64,000 bases of DNA from Candidatus Sulfurimonas baltica (GTDB taxonomy: Bacteria > Campylobacterota > Campylobacteria > Campylobacterales > Sulfurimonadaceae): assembly GCF_015265455.1 (NCBI RefSeq), contig NZ_CP054492.1, positions 372,001 to 436,000 on the forward strand, in the 5' to 3' direction. The notes under the pieces were generated by a model. It did not search any database and was not told the DNA's origin. It saw only the letters and a list, made by a program, of their open reading frames with translations. Below are positions 43,531 to 52,380 of the stretch, in pieces (position 1 is the stretch's first letter; each line of letters opens with the position of its first letter). The position numbers and the translations under genes are program-made.

Positions 43531-44039
43531 TATTCTTGCACTGTCCAATGCAACTTGCTTATATCAAAATCAAGACTAGATGCTTTATTTAGTACTTTAT
43601 TTTTGGTAGTGTTGTCTATTTTAGAATCACGTGCTAATATCCACATGTATTTCCTTGAAGGATCACCAATTAACGCATATTGGTAGTTCTCATCTAAATC
43701 TAAAATCCAATAATCACCATAAAAAGGTTTAAAAAAACTCACCTTTAGTTTTGAGTTTGTTTTATCAGTCGTATATGCGGTTCCAATTGATTCCTTATAT
43801 TGATTATCTTCTTTCATACATTTGTTAATTACTTTTATATCACCATTGTCTTTTAGTGAATAATTTGCAGTAACGTTGGAACATCCCTTCTCAAACCAGT
43901 GCTCGAACCTTGCTATTTCATACCATGTTCCTAGGTATCTATTTAGATTTACTTCATCAACAGTAGTCAACGACTTAGTATGGTTAGAACATCCTGCAAA
44001 AAGTAAAAAATTTAAAATTGATAATATAATTTGACGCAT
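43527..44039 (-). CDS. Outer-membrane lipocalin (Blc-like lipoprotein)
   Basis: A 170-residue lipoprotein: signal with lipobox LLFAGC (Cys about 17), lipocalin motif RYLGTWYEIARFEHWFEKGC near 34-53, a second conserved YWILDLDENYQYALIGDPS and a C-terminal W (LHWTVQEY). Blc-type lipocalins bind lysophospholipids or fatty acids at the outer membrane. It is the last gene of a minus-strand cluster with photolyase. Confidence 0.85.
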   Translation of the reverse strand: MRQIILSILNFLLFAGCSNHTKSLTTVDEVNLNRYLGTWYEIARFEHWFEKGCSNVTANYSLKDNGDIKVINKCMKEDNQYKESIGTAYTTDKTNSKLKVSFFKPFYGDYWILDLDENYQYALIGDPSRKYMWILARDSKIDNTTKNKVLNKASSLDFDISKLHWTVQEY

Positions 44040-44090
44040 AATAGCTCCCTTTCTAAGATTATTTCATATTTAGTATTATAAAAAGCATAA

Positions 44091-44549
44091 TCATACTATT
44101 TTTGTATCTTCTATTATATGTTTAGTGATTTTATGTCTATAGTCAAACATTTTTCTAAGTTCATATGATATAAAAAAGTTAAGCATAGAGCCAATTAAAC
44201 CAAAGGGCACTTCATATTCAACTACATCTTTTAGTTCGCATAAACCATTTTCTTTTTGTATGAAAATATGAGAATGCTTCCAATATTTAAAAGGTGATCT
44301 TATCGCTAAATCCTCTAGTAAATTTGGAGATTGAAGTTTATTGATTTTGACTTCCCAGATAATAGGAATGAAATTTTTAACAGTTTTTAGCTTAAGTGTC
44401 TCACCCTCTTTAGGAATAAAATCTTTATTTAAAAGTGTAACCTCCACACCTGGAGGAGTTATGTTTTTTAAATTTTTTACATCAAGATGAAAATCAAATA
44501 AATCTTGTATATCACACTTTAATAATGAATTTTTTTCATATCTTTTCAT
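44091..44549 (-). CDS. SRPBCC (START-like) fold protein
   Basis: A 152-residue protein with the SRPBCC cell-division-inhibitor-like layout: DIQDLFDFHLDVKNLKNITPPG, then FIPIIWEVKI, FKYWKHSHIF, ELKDVVEYEVPFG and a C-terminal amphipathic helix. Such proteins are often next to photolyase genes. The start overlaps the end of the photolyase gene by 4 bp, giving a coupled unit. Ligand unknown. Confidence 0.75.
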   Translation of the reverse strand: MKRYEKNSLLKCDIQDLFDFHLDVKNLKNITPPGVEVTLLNKDFIPKEGETLKLKTVKNFIPIIWEVKINKLQSPNLLEDLAIRSPFKYWKHSHIFIQKENGLCELKDVVEYEVPFGLIGSMLNFFISYELRKMFDYRHKITKHIIEDTKIV

Positions 44550-45904
44550 TTGTATTCCTTAAATATTTCAACAGCCTTTTTGGCAACCTCTTTGTGAACC
44601 ACTATAGGTTTAGGGTAATCTTGTATATTTGTACTAAAAAGATACTCTTCATCATGTAAGTATTTTGACTCTATGTCAAAAAGTTCTGGTATATACTTTT
44701 TGATATAAAGTGCATCTTTATCATACTTTTTACTCTGCAAATATGGATTAAAAACTCTAAAGTAAGGCTGTGGATCAACTCCAGTTCCAGCACTCCATTG
44801 CCATGAAAGAACATTACTCGCCTTGTCATAGTCTAGGAGATATTTTGCAAAAAACTTCTCACCCCACTGCCAAGGCAAAAGCAGGTCTTTAGTGAAAAAT
44901 GAGGCTATTATCATACGCACTCGGTTATGTATATTTCCAGTTTGCAACAATTCGCGAACTCCTGCATCAATGATTGGGACACCTGTTTTAGCACTACAAA
45001 AGAGCTCATACATTTCATTGTTTTTTATTCCGTTAAAACTGTACTTATAGTTTTCATATTCGATGTTTGGAAAATGAAATAAAAGATAAGCATAAAAATC
45101 TCTAAAAATAAGTTGACGAATAAAAGGTTCAGTACCACTACTTTTTAATGAAAATACAAAACGTAAAACCTCTCTTATCCCGATAGTTCCGAACCTTATG
45201 TCTACACTTAAATTTGAACTAGCATCAATACTAAAATAATCTCTTTGTTCTTTATAATTATCTATTTTATTTTTTAGTGCTTTTAATTTAAGATGAGGCT
45301 CAACTATATTTAGGATTACTTCTTCAAATCCTTTGTTTTGAATTTTGATAGCGACTTTTGAAACATTCATAGTCTCATTTATTTTTGTAATTACATCATA
45401 ATCTGTCTCGATTAAACTATTTGTAGATACTTCATACTCTTGAATGTCTTTAGACTCTAAAAGAGCTCTTGCTTTTTTATAAAAAGGAGTAAATACAAGG
45501 TAAGGTGTACCATCATCTTTTGAGATTTCATCAGTTTTAAAAATGTAAGTATCTTCAATATAGTGAAAAGGGAGTTTATGTGAGATGTGTAAATCTCTCT
45601 CTTTTGCATAACTATCATAGTCTGGAGATGCGACAACTTCATAGAAACTATTCTCTTTTAATAGATACTCAAAAATAATCTCTGGTTTACCATAAAATAT
45701 TTTTAAATTAAGTCCGTAAGACAATAACTCTTGTTTTAGTTTTTTAACATAATAAAATATGAAAGAGAGTCTTTTATCATCTTTATTTAGACTCTCTAGG
45801 ATGTTGGTATCAAAAATAAAGATAGGTAAAACATCACCATCTAATGATAAAAGAGGATTGTCTTCTACCCGTAAGTCACGTCTAAACCAAAGGATTCGTT
45901 TCAT
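44546..45904 (-). CDS. phrB: Deoxyribodipyrimidine photolyase (class I CPD)
   Basis: A 452-residue light-driven repair enzyme with an N-terminal antenna-domain start (RILWFRRDLRVEDNPLL) and a C-terminal FAD domain containing FIRQLIFRDFYAYLLF, TGVPIIDAGVRELLQTG, HNRVRMIIASFFTKDLL and DYDKASNVLSWQWSAGTGVD. These are the FAD- and CPD-binding motifs of class I photolyases. It shares 4-bp overlaps with both neighbours. It is a second UV-repair gene in an array rooted in uvrB. Confidence 0.92.
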   Translation of the reverse strand: MKRILWFRRDLRVEDNPLLSLDGDVLPIFIFDTNILESLNKDDKRLSFIFYYVKKLKQELLSYGLNLKIFYGKPEIIFEYLLKENSFYEVVASPDYDSYAKERDLHISHKLPFHYIEDTYIFKTDEISKDDGTPYLVFTPFYKKARALLESKDIQEYEVSTNSLIETDYDVITKINETMNVSKVAIKIQNKGFEEVILNIVEPHLKLKALKNKIDNYKEQRDYFSIDASSNLSVDIRFGTIGIREVLRFVFSLKSSGTEPFIRQLIFRDFYAYLLFHFPNIEYENYKYSFNGIKNNEMYELFCSAKTGVPIIDAGVRELLQTGNIHNRVRMIIASFFTKDLLLPWQWGEKFFAKYLLDYDKASNVLSWQWSAGTGVDPQPYFRVFNPYLQSKKYDKDALYIKKYIPELFDIESKYLHDEEYLFSTNIQDYPKPIVVHKEVAKKAVEIFKEYK

Positions 45905-46845
45905 TTTACACTTTTTATATCTGAACGAAGTGCCAACTCTTTAGGGTATGGATTTAAAAAAGTCTGCTCTAGTAGATAGGTTACATTGTACTTTGTTACA
46001 TAAAGTTTTAGAGTGCTTAGAGGGACAATAACAGGAATAATTTTATTTGCGTAATCATCTATATGTTCATGCAATATTTTTTTTTCATTAGAATCTAAAA
46101 AGGTTTTTAAAAAACCGGCCATATGCTCAAGGACATTTCTAGTTTTTCCTATACTGCTTTTTTTAGATATAGCTGTTTTAAAAACATATTCATACTCACT
46201 TAAAATATCTGAAAATTCTTTAGGCTCATGATTACCGACAATTCGTCCTAGTTCTCTATAAAGCGTTTCATCTTTGGATTGAAGCATAAATTTTGAGTGT
46301 TGATGATAAAGTACTAAATCTTTCATTTTTGCACTTTGTTTAAATCTCTCAAAGCTGTCATATGCAAATACCTGCATTATAAAATTTTCTCTCAGCCATG
46401 AATCTTGGAGTCTTCCTTCCTCTTCCATTGGTAGAAGAGGAAATTCTTTTTTGCATAAGGAAGCAAACATTCCGTCATCTTTTCCTTCTGCAAAACCATT
46501 CTCCAAATAGACCTTTGAACTCATTAAACCACAGGTTGGGGATTTTGACTTAAAAACAATTCCTACAACATTGTTTGTTTTCACTTTTTCTAAATCATTT
46601 TTTGAGCTTTGTAGCAGAGTGTCAGTTAAATTTTCGCCAGTTTTATTTGAAATGATTTTTAAATTTTCATTATCTTTTACCATTCTAATAGATGGTCTAG
46701 GACTTCCAAAAGCAAAGTTCTCAGGACAAAAAGAGATAAATTCAGCATATTTACTTAACTCATCCATTATAAATTCATCACGTTTGTGCCCTTTATCAAA
46801 ACGAACTTTTTCGCCCAATAAACAAGCCGATATTGCTATTTTCAT
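45901..46845 (-). CDS. DUF523 and DUF1722 fusion protein (YbgA-like)
   Basis: A 314-residue protein. Residues 1-145 are DUF523 (ISACLLGEKVRFDKGHKRD, FCPE, GIVFKSKSPTCGL with conserved cysteines) and about 180-300 are DUF1722 (YHQHSKFMLQSKD, LEHMAGFLKTFL). The same fusion is commonly found next to photolyase genes, as here (4-bp overlap). Biochemical role unsettled; the conserved cysteines suggest metal or thiol chemistry. Confidence 0.85.
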   Translation of the reverse strand: MKIAISACLLGEKVRFDKGHKRDEFIMDELSKYAEFISFCPENFAFGSPRPSIRMVKDNENLKIISNKTGENLTDTLLQSSKNDLEKVKTNNVVGIVFKSKSPTCGLMSSKVYLENGFAEGKDDGMFASLCKKEFPLLPMEEEGRLQDSWLRENFIMQVFAYDSFERFKQSAKMKDLVLYHQHSKFMLQSKDETLYRELGRIVGNHEPKEFSDILSEYEYVFKTAISKKSSIGKTRNVLEHMAGFLKTFLDSNEKKILHEHIDDYANKIIPVIVPLSTLKLYVTKYNVTYLLEQTFLNPYPKELALRSDIKSVK

Positions 46846-46922
46846 GATTTGACCTTAAAGTGATTTTATATTACTATTAAGATACTTTATATCATAATAA
46901 CACATAATAAAAAATATTTATA

Positions 46923-46939
46923 GCTGCCGATACGCTGCC
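46923..46939 (+). repeat. Isolated hexamer pair
   Basis: GCTGCC at 46923 and 46934, 11 bp apart, followed by AAAACAAT. It marks an old cassette boundary between the photolyase cluster and the anion transporter gene. No core remains nearby. Confidence 0.6.
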
Positions 46940-47129
46940 AAAACAATAATTTAATTGTAAATTTTTTTATTTTAAGATAAGTTGTTCTATAATCAAAGAC
47001 AATAAATTAATCTTGATTTTAATGAGATAAATTACGTTGTACTGTATCTTCGAATTTTGGTTCTTCTTTTTTAGAGTTTGAGAGATAGCAGTAGTAAATT
47101 AGAAAGATAATAATGAAAAAGTTTATAGA

Positions 47130-48587
47130 TTGTTAGATACGAGACGACATATAAGTAAGTTGATTGATCATGCTTATCATTTATCGCAAAAATTTGTTTT
47201 TATAGCATTTGGAGTATCATTTTTATTAGCTTTTGCTCTTGCGTTTATACCTACATATTCATTAAAGCAAGATGCTGTTTATACATTGTTTATATTACTC
47301 TTTGCAGCTGGACTTTGGGTAAGTGAAGCAATTCCAGCTTTTGCAGTATCATTGTTGATTATCGCATTGGAAATTGTTCTTTTGGGTTTTCCAAACTTTG
47401 ATTTTGCTACCCCTTCGGATAATTGGAAAGTTTATCTACAACCTTGGTCCTCACCTTTAATATTTCTATTTTTAGCTGGTTTTATTATGGCAGCGGCCGC
47501 TTCTAAAACAAAGCTTGATATCTGGTTAGCTAAAAAAATACTTTTTTATGTAGGTGGTAAGCCTCATAATATAATCACTGGACTTATAGGTATTACATTT
47601 GTACTGTCAATGTTCATTTCAAACACAGCTACAGCTGCTATGATGATGACTATTCTTATTCCTATGTTAACACATATTAAAGAATCAAATCCATTTAAAA
47701 AGTCAATTTTTTTAGCTGTTGTGGTTGGAGCAAATCTAGGTGGTATGGCTACTATTATTGGAACTCCGCCAAATGCAATAGCCGTTGGAATATTGGGGCA
47801 AAATGCACCATCATTTATAGGTTGGATGGGTATGGCTTTGCCTCCAGCTTTGGTAGTTACTTTGATTTTACGTTTTGTAATACTTAAACTATATCCATCA
47901 AATCAACCTTTTATAGACTTTAAAATTATAAAAGAGGTAGAACATTTTGATGATTCTACAAAGAAGTTTTCAAAGATACCAACAGTTCCTAGTTGGAAAA
48001 AAAATGTAACAATAACTATATTTACACTTACAATATTGATGTGGCTAAGTGGTCCTCTGCATCATGTACCAACTACAGTTGTGTCTCTAATACCAATTAT
48101 AGGATTTACTCTGTTTGGGATTATAGATGCTGATGATATATCTAGTATTAGATGGGATGTTATTATATTAATTATTGGCGGTTTAAGTTTAGGCCTTGCC
48201 GTATCAAAAACAGGGCTTGACTTATGGTTTGCTACACTTATTTCAACAGACGGGTTATCGATACTTTTAATTATGTTTATTTTTTCATATTTAATTGTTG
48301 TTATATCAAATTTTATGAGTAATACTGCTGCTGCAAATATTATGCTTCCAATAGTGATAGCAATAGCGATAACAATAAGCGAACAATCAACTCAAATGGT
48401 CGTAGTAGGAGTTACACTGAGTGCCTCTTTTGCTATGAGCTTGGTAGTATCAACCCCACCAAATGCCATCATATATGCAAGCAAAAAAGTAGATTCTAAA
48501 GATTTCTTAATTCTTGGAGCTATTACAGCTCTTATCGGACCCGTTACTGTAATTGGATGGTTATATTGTGTTGATATTATTTTTTAA
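47130..48587 (+). CDS. Anion:sodium symporter (SLC13/DASS family)
   Basis: A 485-residue, roughly 12-helix transporter with DASS hallmarks: SNTATAAMMMTILIPM near 166-181, NLGGMATIIGTPPNAIA near 200-216, and the repeat-related SNFMSNTAAANIMLPI and STPPNAIIYAS in the second half. It would import dicarboxylates, sulfate or similar anions with sodium. The start is uncertain: TTG 47130 has no good ribosome site, while an ATG at about 47113 reads only MKKFIDC before a stop, so a one-base frameshift at the 5' end is possible. Confidence 0.85.
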   Translation: MLDTRRHISKLIDHAYHLSQKFVFIAFGVSFLLAFALAFIPTYSLKQDAVYTLFILLFAAGLWVSEAIPAFAVSLLIIALEIVLLGFPNFDFATPSDNWKVYLQPWSSPLIFLFLAGFIMAAAASKTKLDIWLAKKILFYVGGKPHNIITGLIGITFVLSMFISNTATAAMMMTILIPMLTHIKESNPFKKSIFLAVVVGANLGGMATIIGTPPNAIAVGILGQNAPSFIGWMGMALPPALVVTLILRFVILKLYPSNQPFIDFKIIKEVEHFDDSTKKFSKIPTVPSWKKNVTITIFTLTILMWLSGPLHHVPTTVVSLIPIIGFTLFGIIDADDISSIRWDVIILIIGGLSLGLAVSKTGLDLWFATLISTDGLSILLIMFIFSYLIVVISNFMSNTAAANIMLPIVIAIAITISEQSTQMVVVGVTLSASFAMSLVVSTPPNAIIYASKKVDSKDFLILGAITALIGPVTVIGWLYCVDIIF

Positions 48588-48617
48588 TACACAAGAAGAA
48601 GTAAACCAAAGTATTCG

Positions 48618-48733
48618 GAAAGAACGAAACTAACTATACAGCTGGGTCGCTAAAGTTTGTTGTGACTCATAATGATAGTAGGCATCTTAACATTCTCTAT
48701 ACCCTTCAAGAGCTTGGTGAAATTATAGATAAA
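48618..48733 (-). pseudogene. uvrB': Decayed uvrB 5' remnant
   Basis: Matches the uvrB antisense segment from about codon 85 to codon 53, then jumps to CACCTTCAAG-like and GGTGAAATTATAG sequence at the uvrB start, with an internal deletion and many substitutions. The -10 region is still recognisable. Confidence 0.7.
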
Positions 48734-48765
48734 AGTAGATAGCAATCATGTTTTTGAGAGGTGTG

Positions 48766-48782
48766 GCTGTCAAATAGCTGCC
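48766..48782 (+). repeat. Hexamer pair before the hemerythrin gene
   Basis: GCTGTC at 48766 and GCTGCC at 48777, 11 bp apart, about 35 bp after the uvrB remnant, as in complete left ends. Confidence 0.6.
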
Positions 48783-48874
48783 AATATATTAGTTAATACT
48801 TAGGTTTTAGCTTGGCTTATCGGAGACATTTCAATGAGACATTAGGATATAATATACAAAAAGGTGGATTTAGT

Positions 48875-49717
48875 ATGCACGAATTATCTTGGAAGTCAGA
48901 GTATAAAATTGGTCACCCTCTCATAGACCGTGAGCATAAACATCTTTTTGAAATCGCACTAGAAGCTTTTGTCCCCGTTGCACCTGAATTACGAAAAAAG
49001 AAGATTAGAAAAACTATTCTTGAGCTCAATGAGTATATGAAACTACACTTTATGCATGAAGAAAGTTTCATGAGAGTTATTGAGTATCCAGATTTTAATC
49101 ATCATTTACTAATTCACCAAGGTATTATAAAAAAAATGCAAGATTTGATTGCTAATTTAGCATCTATTGGTATTAAAGAGTTTGAAAAAGATTTAGCTCA
49201 CTTTATAGAAGTAGCACTTGTGGGGCATATACTTCAAGAAGATACAAAGATTCAAAAGTATTATGAAAAGAAAAAAAGTCAACGCCATGTTATACATTGG
49301 CATTCATCATACCTAGTGGGACAGGAAGATATAGATAATGAGCACCAAATGTTGTTTAAAATTGCGAATGAAGCTTTCGCGGATAGCGAACTAACTATAC
49401 ATAAAGAAAAAGTTAAAGAAACAATTATAAAGCTTGCACTATATGTTCAAAAACATTTTGATCATGAAGAGAGTTATATGCTAGAGATAGGTTATCCTCA
49501 GTTAAAGCATCATTGTGAGATACATGGAAAAATAATAGATCAGATGAATCAATTTATAAAAGAAATTACTACTATGGACATTCAAGCATTTGAATTAGAA
49601 CTTGCTATATTTATAGAAAAATGGATAGTACAACATATATTGCATGAGGATAAGAAGATTAAACATTTTTTGGATAAAGGTGATGACATTCAAATCATAA
49701 ATTTAGAAGAGATATAA
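48875..49717 (+). CDS. Double-domain bacteriohemerythrin
   Basis: 280 residues from ATG 48875, which has AAGGTGG seven bases upstream; the frame extends to 48812. Two hemerythrin domains each show the di-iron pattern: first DREHKHLFEIA, HFMHEESFM, HHLLIHQ, HILQED; second DNEHQMLFKIA, HFDHEESYM, HHCEIH, HILHED. They bind oxygen and could sense or deliver it in a microaerophile. The tandem form probably arose by internal duplication. Confidence 0.9.
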   Translation: MHELSWKSEYKIGHPLIDREHKHLFEIALEAFVPVAPELRKKKIRKTILELNEYMKLHFMHEESFMRVIEYPDFNHHLLIHQGIIKKMQDLIANLASIGIKEFEKDLAHFIEVALVGHILQEDTKIQKYYEKKKSQRHVIHWHSSYLVGQEDIDNEHQMLFKIANEAFADSELTIHKEKVKETIIKLALYVQKHFDHEESYMLEIGYPQLKHHCEIHGKIIDQMNQFIKEITTMDIQAFELELAIFIEKWIVQHILHEDKKIKHFLDKGDDIQIINLEEI

Positions 49718-49770
49718 AGCTTATAGAGGTTTTCCATAAACATTTTCGAATGAGAAAATATCCAAGACAA

Positions 49771-49860
49771 CTTAACATTCTATGTAGCCTTAGCCATAGG
49801 ATTTGTTTTCCGCTACCTGCAACACCTTCAAGTTTTTTAATAATAAGTAAATATTATAGC
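49771..49860 (-). pseudogene. uvrB': Decayed uvrB 5' remnant
   Basis: CTTAACATTCT, CCTTAGCCATAG and TTTTCCGCTACCTGCAACACC correspond to uvrB codons about 36-62, with deletions. It separates the hemerythrin and chemoreceptor genes; no hexamer pair remains. Confidence 0.65.
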
Positions 49861-49915
49861 AGTCAAACTTAGGAATACTAATTGCTATAATTATTAATTA
49901 TACATTGGAGAGAAT

Positions 49916-52051
49916 ATGAGCCCTACAATAAGAAATTTACTGTTAACAACCTTTTCAATATTAATTGTTGTGTTTGCAACAATATACTTTATACACAAAG
50001 AACATGAACAAGCAATAGTCCATACAAAAGAGATAATCAAGAAAGAACAAATAGATATAGTTTTTGCAAATAAAAAGATGCAATTAGAACAAGCTTTTAA
50101 AAAGATGTATGAGAGCGCTAGAACTATATCACTACTACCTTCTGTTAGAGATATTGATGGAGGAAATAGAAAAAGTGAAGATGAAGACATAGTAAAAGAT
50201 GGCACATTCTCTGAAGATGCTTTTGCAACTGTTCAGCAAATATATAATGACTTGGTATCCAATGTAAACGTATCTGAAATTTATGCTATTGCTGATGGAC
50301 TAAACTTTGAAAAAGGTGAGTTTCCTTTTTTTATGTTTGATTCTTTAGTTATGGGCAATGAAGAAGAAGAGGGAGAAAGCGCTGAAGTAAACCCAGATTT
50401 CCCAGAAGAAGCGGAAGAGGCTGAGTATATATACTATCCTATTCAAATAAACTATTTTAAAGAAAAATTTCCACTATTTAACTATAAAACTTTAAATGAT
50501 ATTCCGGCGGTATTTTCACCGCTTCTAAGGACTTGTGATAATACTCAATACCAATCTAAATCAACTGGAAATGTTCAAGAGAGCTACGGAATACTCTACT
50601 CTATACCTTTTTATAATAAAAAAAATGAGATAAAAGGAATTATATCTATAATTTTTAGAAAAAATCTTTTAGAATCACTATTAGTAAATGTTCCTTTTAT
50701 AATAATTACTGATAAAGATAAAAAAGAAGCAAAAGCACAAAACTTTGAAATGCCAAAAGAGCCTGTAAAATTTCTTATATATAATACAAAATATAATATT
50801 AACATTAATGATAGAAGAAATAAGAGTATTCTAAACTTTGCACAAAGCAAAGATAAAAATCCTGATAATTTTTACGAAACTATACTCAACACTACGGGTG
50901 ATAGTGAATGGAAACTTTTTATGGAGATTCCAAAAAGCCTCTATGATAAAAATCTACAAAATGAAAATGATATTTATAGATTAAAAATTGGTGTGGTTGT
51001 ATTTATCGGTTTTGTATTAATAATATTTTTGATATACAGAACAAGAAAAATATCAAGTTATACAAATAAAGGAATGCAAGAGTTCGAATATATTGTAAAA
51101 GATATAGTTGAAGGCGAAGGAAATCTAAAAAATAGAATAAAAACATCAGGTGGGATAATCGGTCAAATTGCTGGACATTTCAATGATTTTATATCTGAAA
51201 TCAGCAACATCATAAAATTCTCCAAAGAGAGTACTCAAAGATTAAAATCTTCAAGCCAAGATTTAACAAATGATGTAAATAATTTAGCAAAAAATATCTC
51301 TTTGCAGGTTGAAGAGACAACAAAAAGCAAAGAGATTTTATCTATTACGGATAAAAGTATCGAAGAGAGTTTTTTGATGACGAAGCAAAATAGCCATAGC
51401 CTTCAAGAGACATATTCCGTTTTAGATGAACTAGCACAAAGCCTAAAAAATGTAATGAGTCAAGTCGAAGCAAATAGCCATAAACAAAATGAGATGGCAG
51501 GATCAATGGGAGAACTAAACAAACAAGCCGATGAGATAAAACAGATATTAAATATTATAGGTGATATTGCTGATCAAACAAATCTACTCGCTCTTAATGC
51601 AGCGATAGAAGCAGCAAGGGCAGGTGAACACGGTAGAGGTTTCGCGGTAGTTGCTGATGAGGTAAGAAAACTAGCAGAGAGAACACAAAAAAGCCTTGGT
51701 GAAATCAGAGCAACAACAAATGTCATTACACAAAGCATAAATACTGTAAGTGAAGAACTTGAGCAAAATTCACAAGAGATACTAGATGTTTCTAATCATG
51801 CAAAAAATCTTGTAGAAAAATCAGATAAAACAAAAAGTGAATTAACAAAAACAATTGAGAACACCACAGAGCTTATATCAAAAAACAATGAAGTCAAAAA
51901 CAACCTCGATTTACTTATAGATAGTATTGAAAATATAACTGAGTTTGCACAAAAAAATAAAACTTCGAGTTTAGATATTCAAAATGTTGCGGATTTACTT
52001 AATAGAAGCGCAAATGAATTTGATGAAAAACTAAAAAAGTATAAAATCTAA
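49916..52051 (+). CDS. Methyl-accepting chemotaxis protein
   Basis: A 711-residue chemoreceptor: TM1 about 6-24, a periplasmic Cache-like sensory region (about 30-355) containing an acidic stretch [22 protein letters not shown]2 about 358-378, HAMP-like linker, and a cytoplasmic signalling domain with the hairpin tip [20 protein letters not shown] near 556-575 and [23 protein letters not shown] precedes the ATG. The ligand is not predictable. It is cargo between two uvrB remnants. Confidence 0.93.
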   Translation: MSPTIRNLLLTTFSILIVVFATIYFIHKEHEQAIVHTKEIIKKEQIDIVFANKKMQLEQAFKKMYESARTISLLPSVRDIDGGNRKSEDEDIVKDGTFSEDAFATVQQIYNDLVSNVNVSEIYAIADGLNFEKGEFPFFMFDSLVMGNEEEEGESAEVNPDFPEEAEEAEYIYYPIQINYFKEKFPLFNYKTLNDIPAVFSPLLRTCDNTQYQSKSTGNVQESYGILYSIPFYNKKNEIKGIISIIFRKNLLESLLVNVPFIIITDKDKKEAKAQNFEMPKEPVKFLIYNTKYNININDRRNKSILNFAQSKDKNPDNFYETILNTTGDSEWKLFMEIPKSLYDKNLQNENDIYRLKIGVVVFIGFVLIIFLIYRTRKISSYTNKGMQEFEYIVKDIVEGEGNLKNRIKTSGGIIGQIAGHFNDFISEISNIIKFSKESTQRLKSSSQDLTNDVNNLAKNISLQVEETTKSKEILSITDKSIEESFLMTKQNSHSLQETYSVLDELAQSLKNVMSQVEANSHKQNEMAGSMGELNKQADEIKQILNIIGDIADQTNLLALNAAIEAARAGEHGRGFAVVADEVRKLAERTQKSLGEIRATTNVITQSINTVSEELEQNSQEILDVSNHAKNLVEKSDKTKSELTKTIENTTELISKNNEVKNNLDLLIDSIENITEFAQKNKTSSLDIQNVADLLNRSANEFDEKLKKYKI

Positions 52052-52172
52052 CCGTGGTGATATAAAAGCCGATAAAAGCATTTGTGATTCTGTGTTGAAG
52101 CTTTAGGCTCGCACAAGACCTTAATGAAAATCCAAAGAATGGCTACAATTTAAAAACCATGAAGAACAACTT

Positions 52173-52257
52173 GTAAAATATTCTACATGTGTATTTAATA
52201 GTAGTAGTCTGCTTACCAGCTGGTTCATAAGGAGTATTTGCTTTAAAATTGATGTTT
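52173..52257 (-). pseudogene. uvrB': Oldest recognisable uvrB 5' remnant
   Basis: AAAATATTCTACATGTG and CAGCTGGTTCATAAGGAGTA, then TTTGCTTTAAAATTGATG, match two separate parts of the uvrB start region, with about 200 bp deleted between. It is the most decayed copy and the last before core genes resume. Confidence 0.7.
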
Positions 52258-52280
52258 TTCTGGAGAAAACGAGAGATATC

Positions 52281-52297
52281 GCAAGCATAAAGCTGTC
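52281..52297 (+). repeat. Degenerate hexamer pair at the right limit of the array
   Basis: GCAAGC at 52281 and GCTGTC at 52292, still 11 bp apart, followed by GAGAAAAT as in left ends. Confidence 0.45.
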
Positions 52298-52380
52298 GAG
52301 AAAATATTTATGATTGTGCTATACTCTATTATAAATATTTTTATATGATTATTAATAGTAAATAACCGGAGTAGTTGTAG

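Larger units (their letters stand above)
7998..52300. mobile_element. uvrB-anchored cassette array (about 44 kb)
   Basis: The region contains at least nine partial copies of the uvrB 5' end, six copies of a 17-bp core (ATGTAAGCCTCAGGCTG or close variants), and thirteen paired GCTGCC-type hexamers whose two members always start 11 bp apart. Right-hand hexamer pairs begin 105 bp before the core at five independent sites (26967, 33282, 38141, 38887, 39633). Left-hand pairs begin 372-373 bp after the core at three sites (7998, 26967, 39633). Cargo genes between them vary. This is a tandem array of site-specific cassettes. The right limit is the last recognisable remnant before the HDOD gene. No named element family known to me fits. 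Confidence 0.8.

Noticed and set aside
7998-52300. Classical integron with attC sites
   Set aside because: No IntI-type integrase with the extra patch was seen, and boundaries lack the attC core (GTTRRRY) and folded imperfect hairpin. The shared ends are uvrB-derived.
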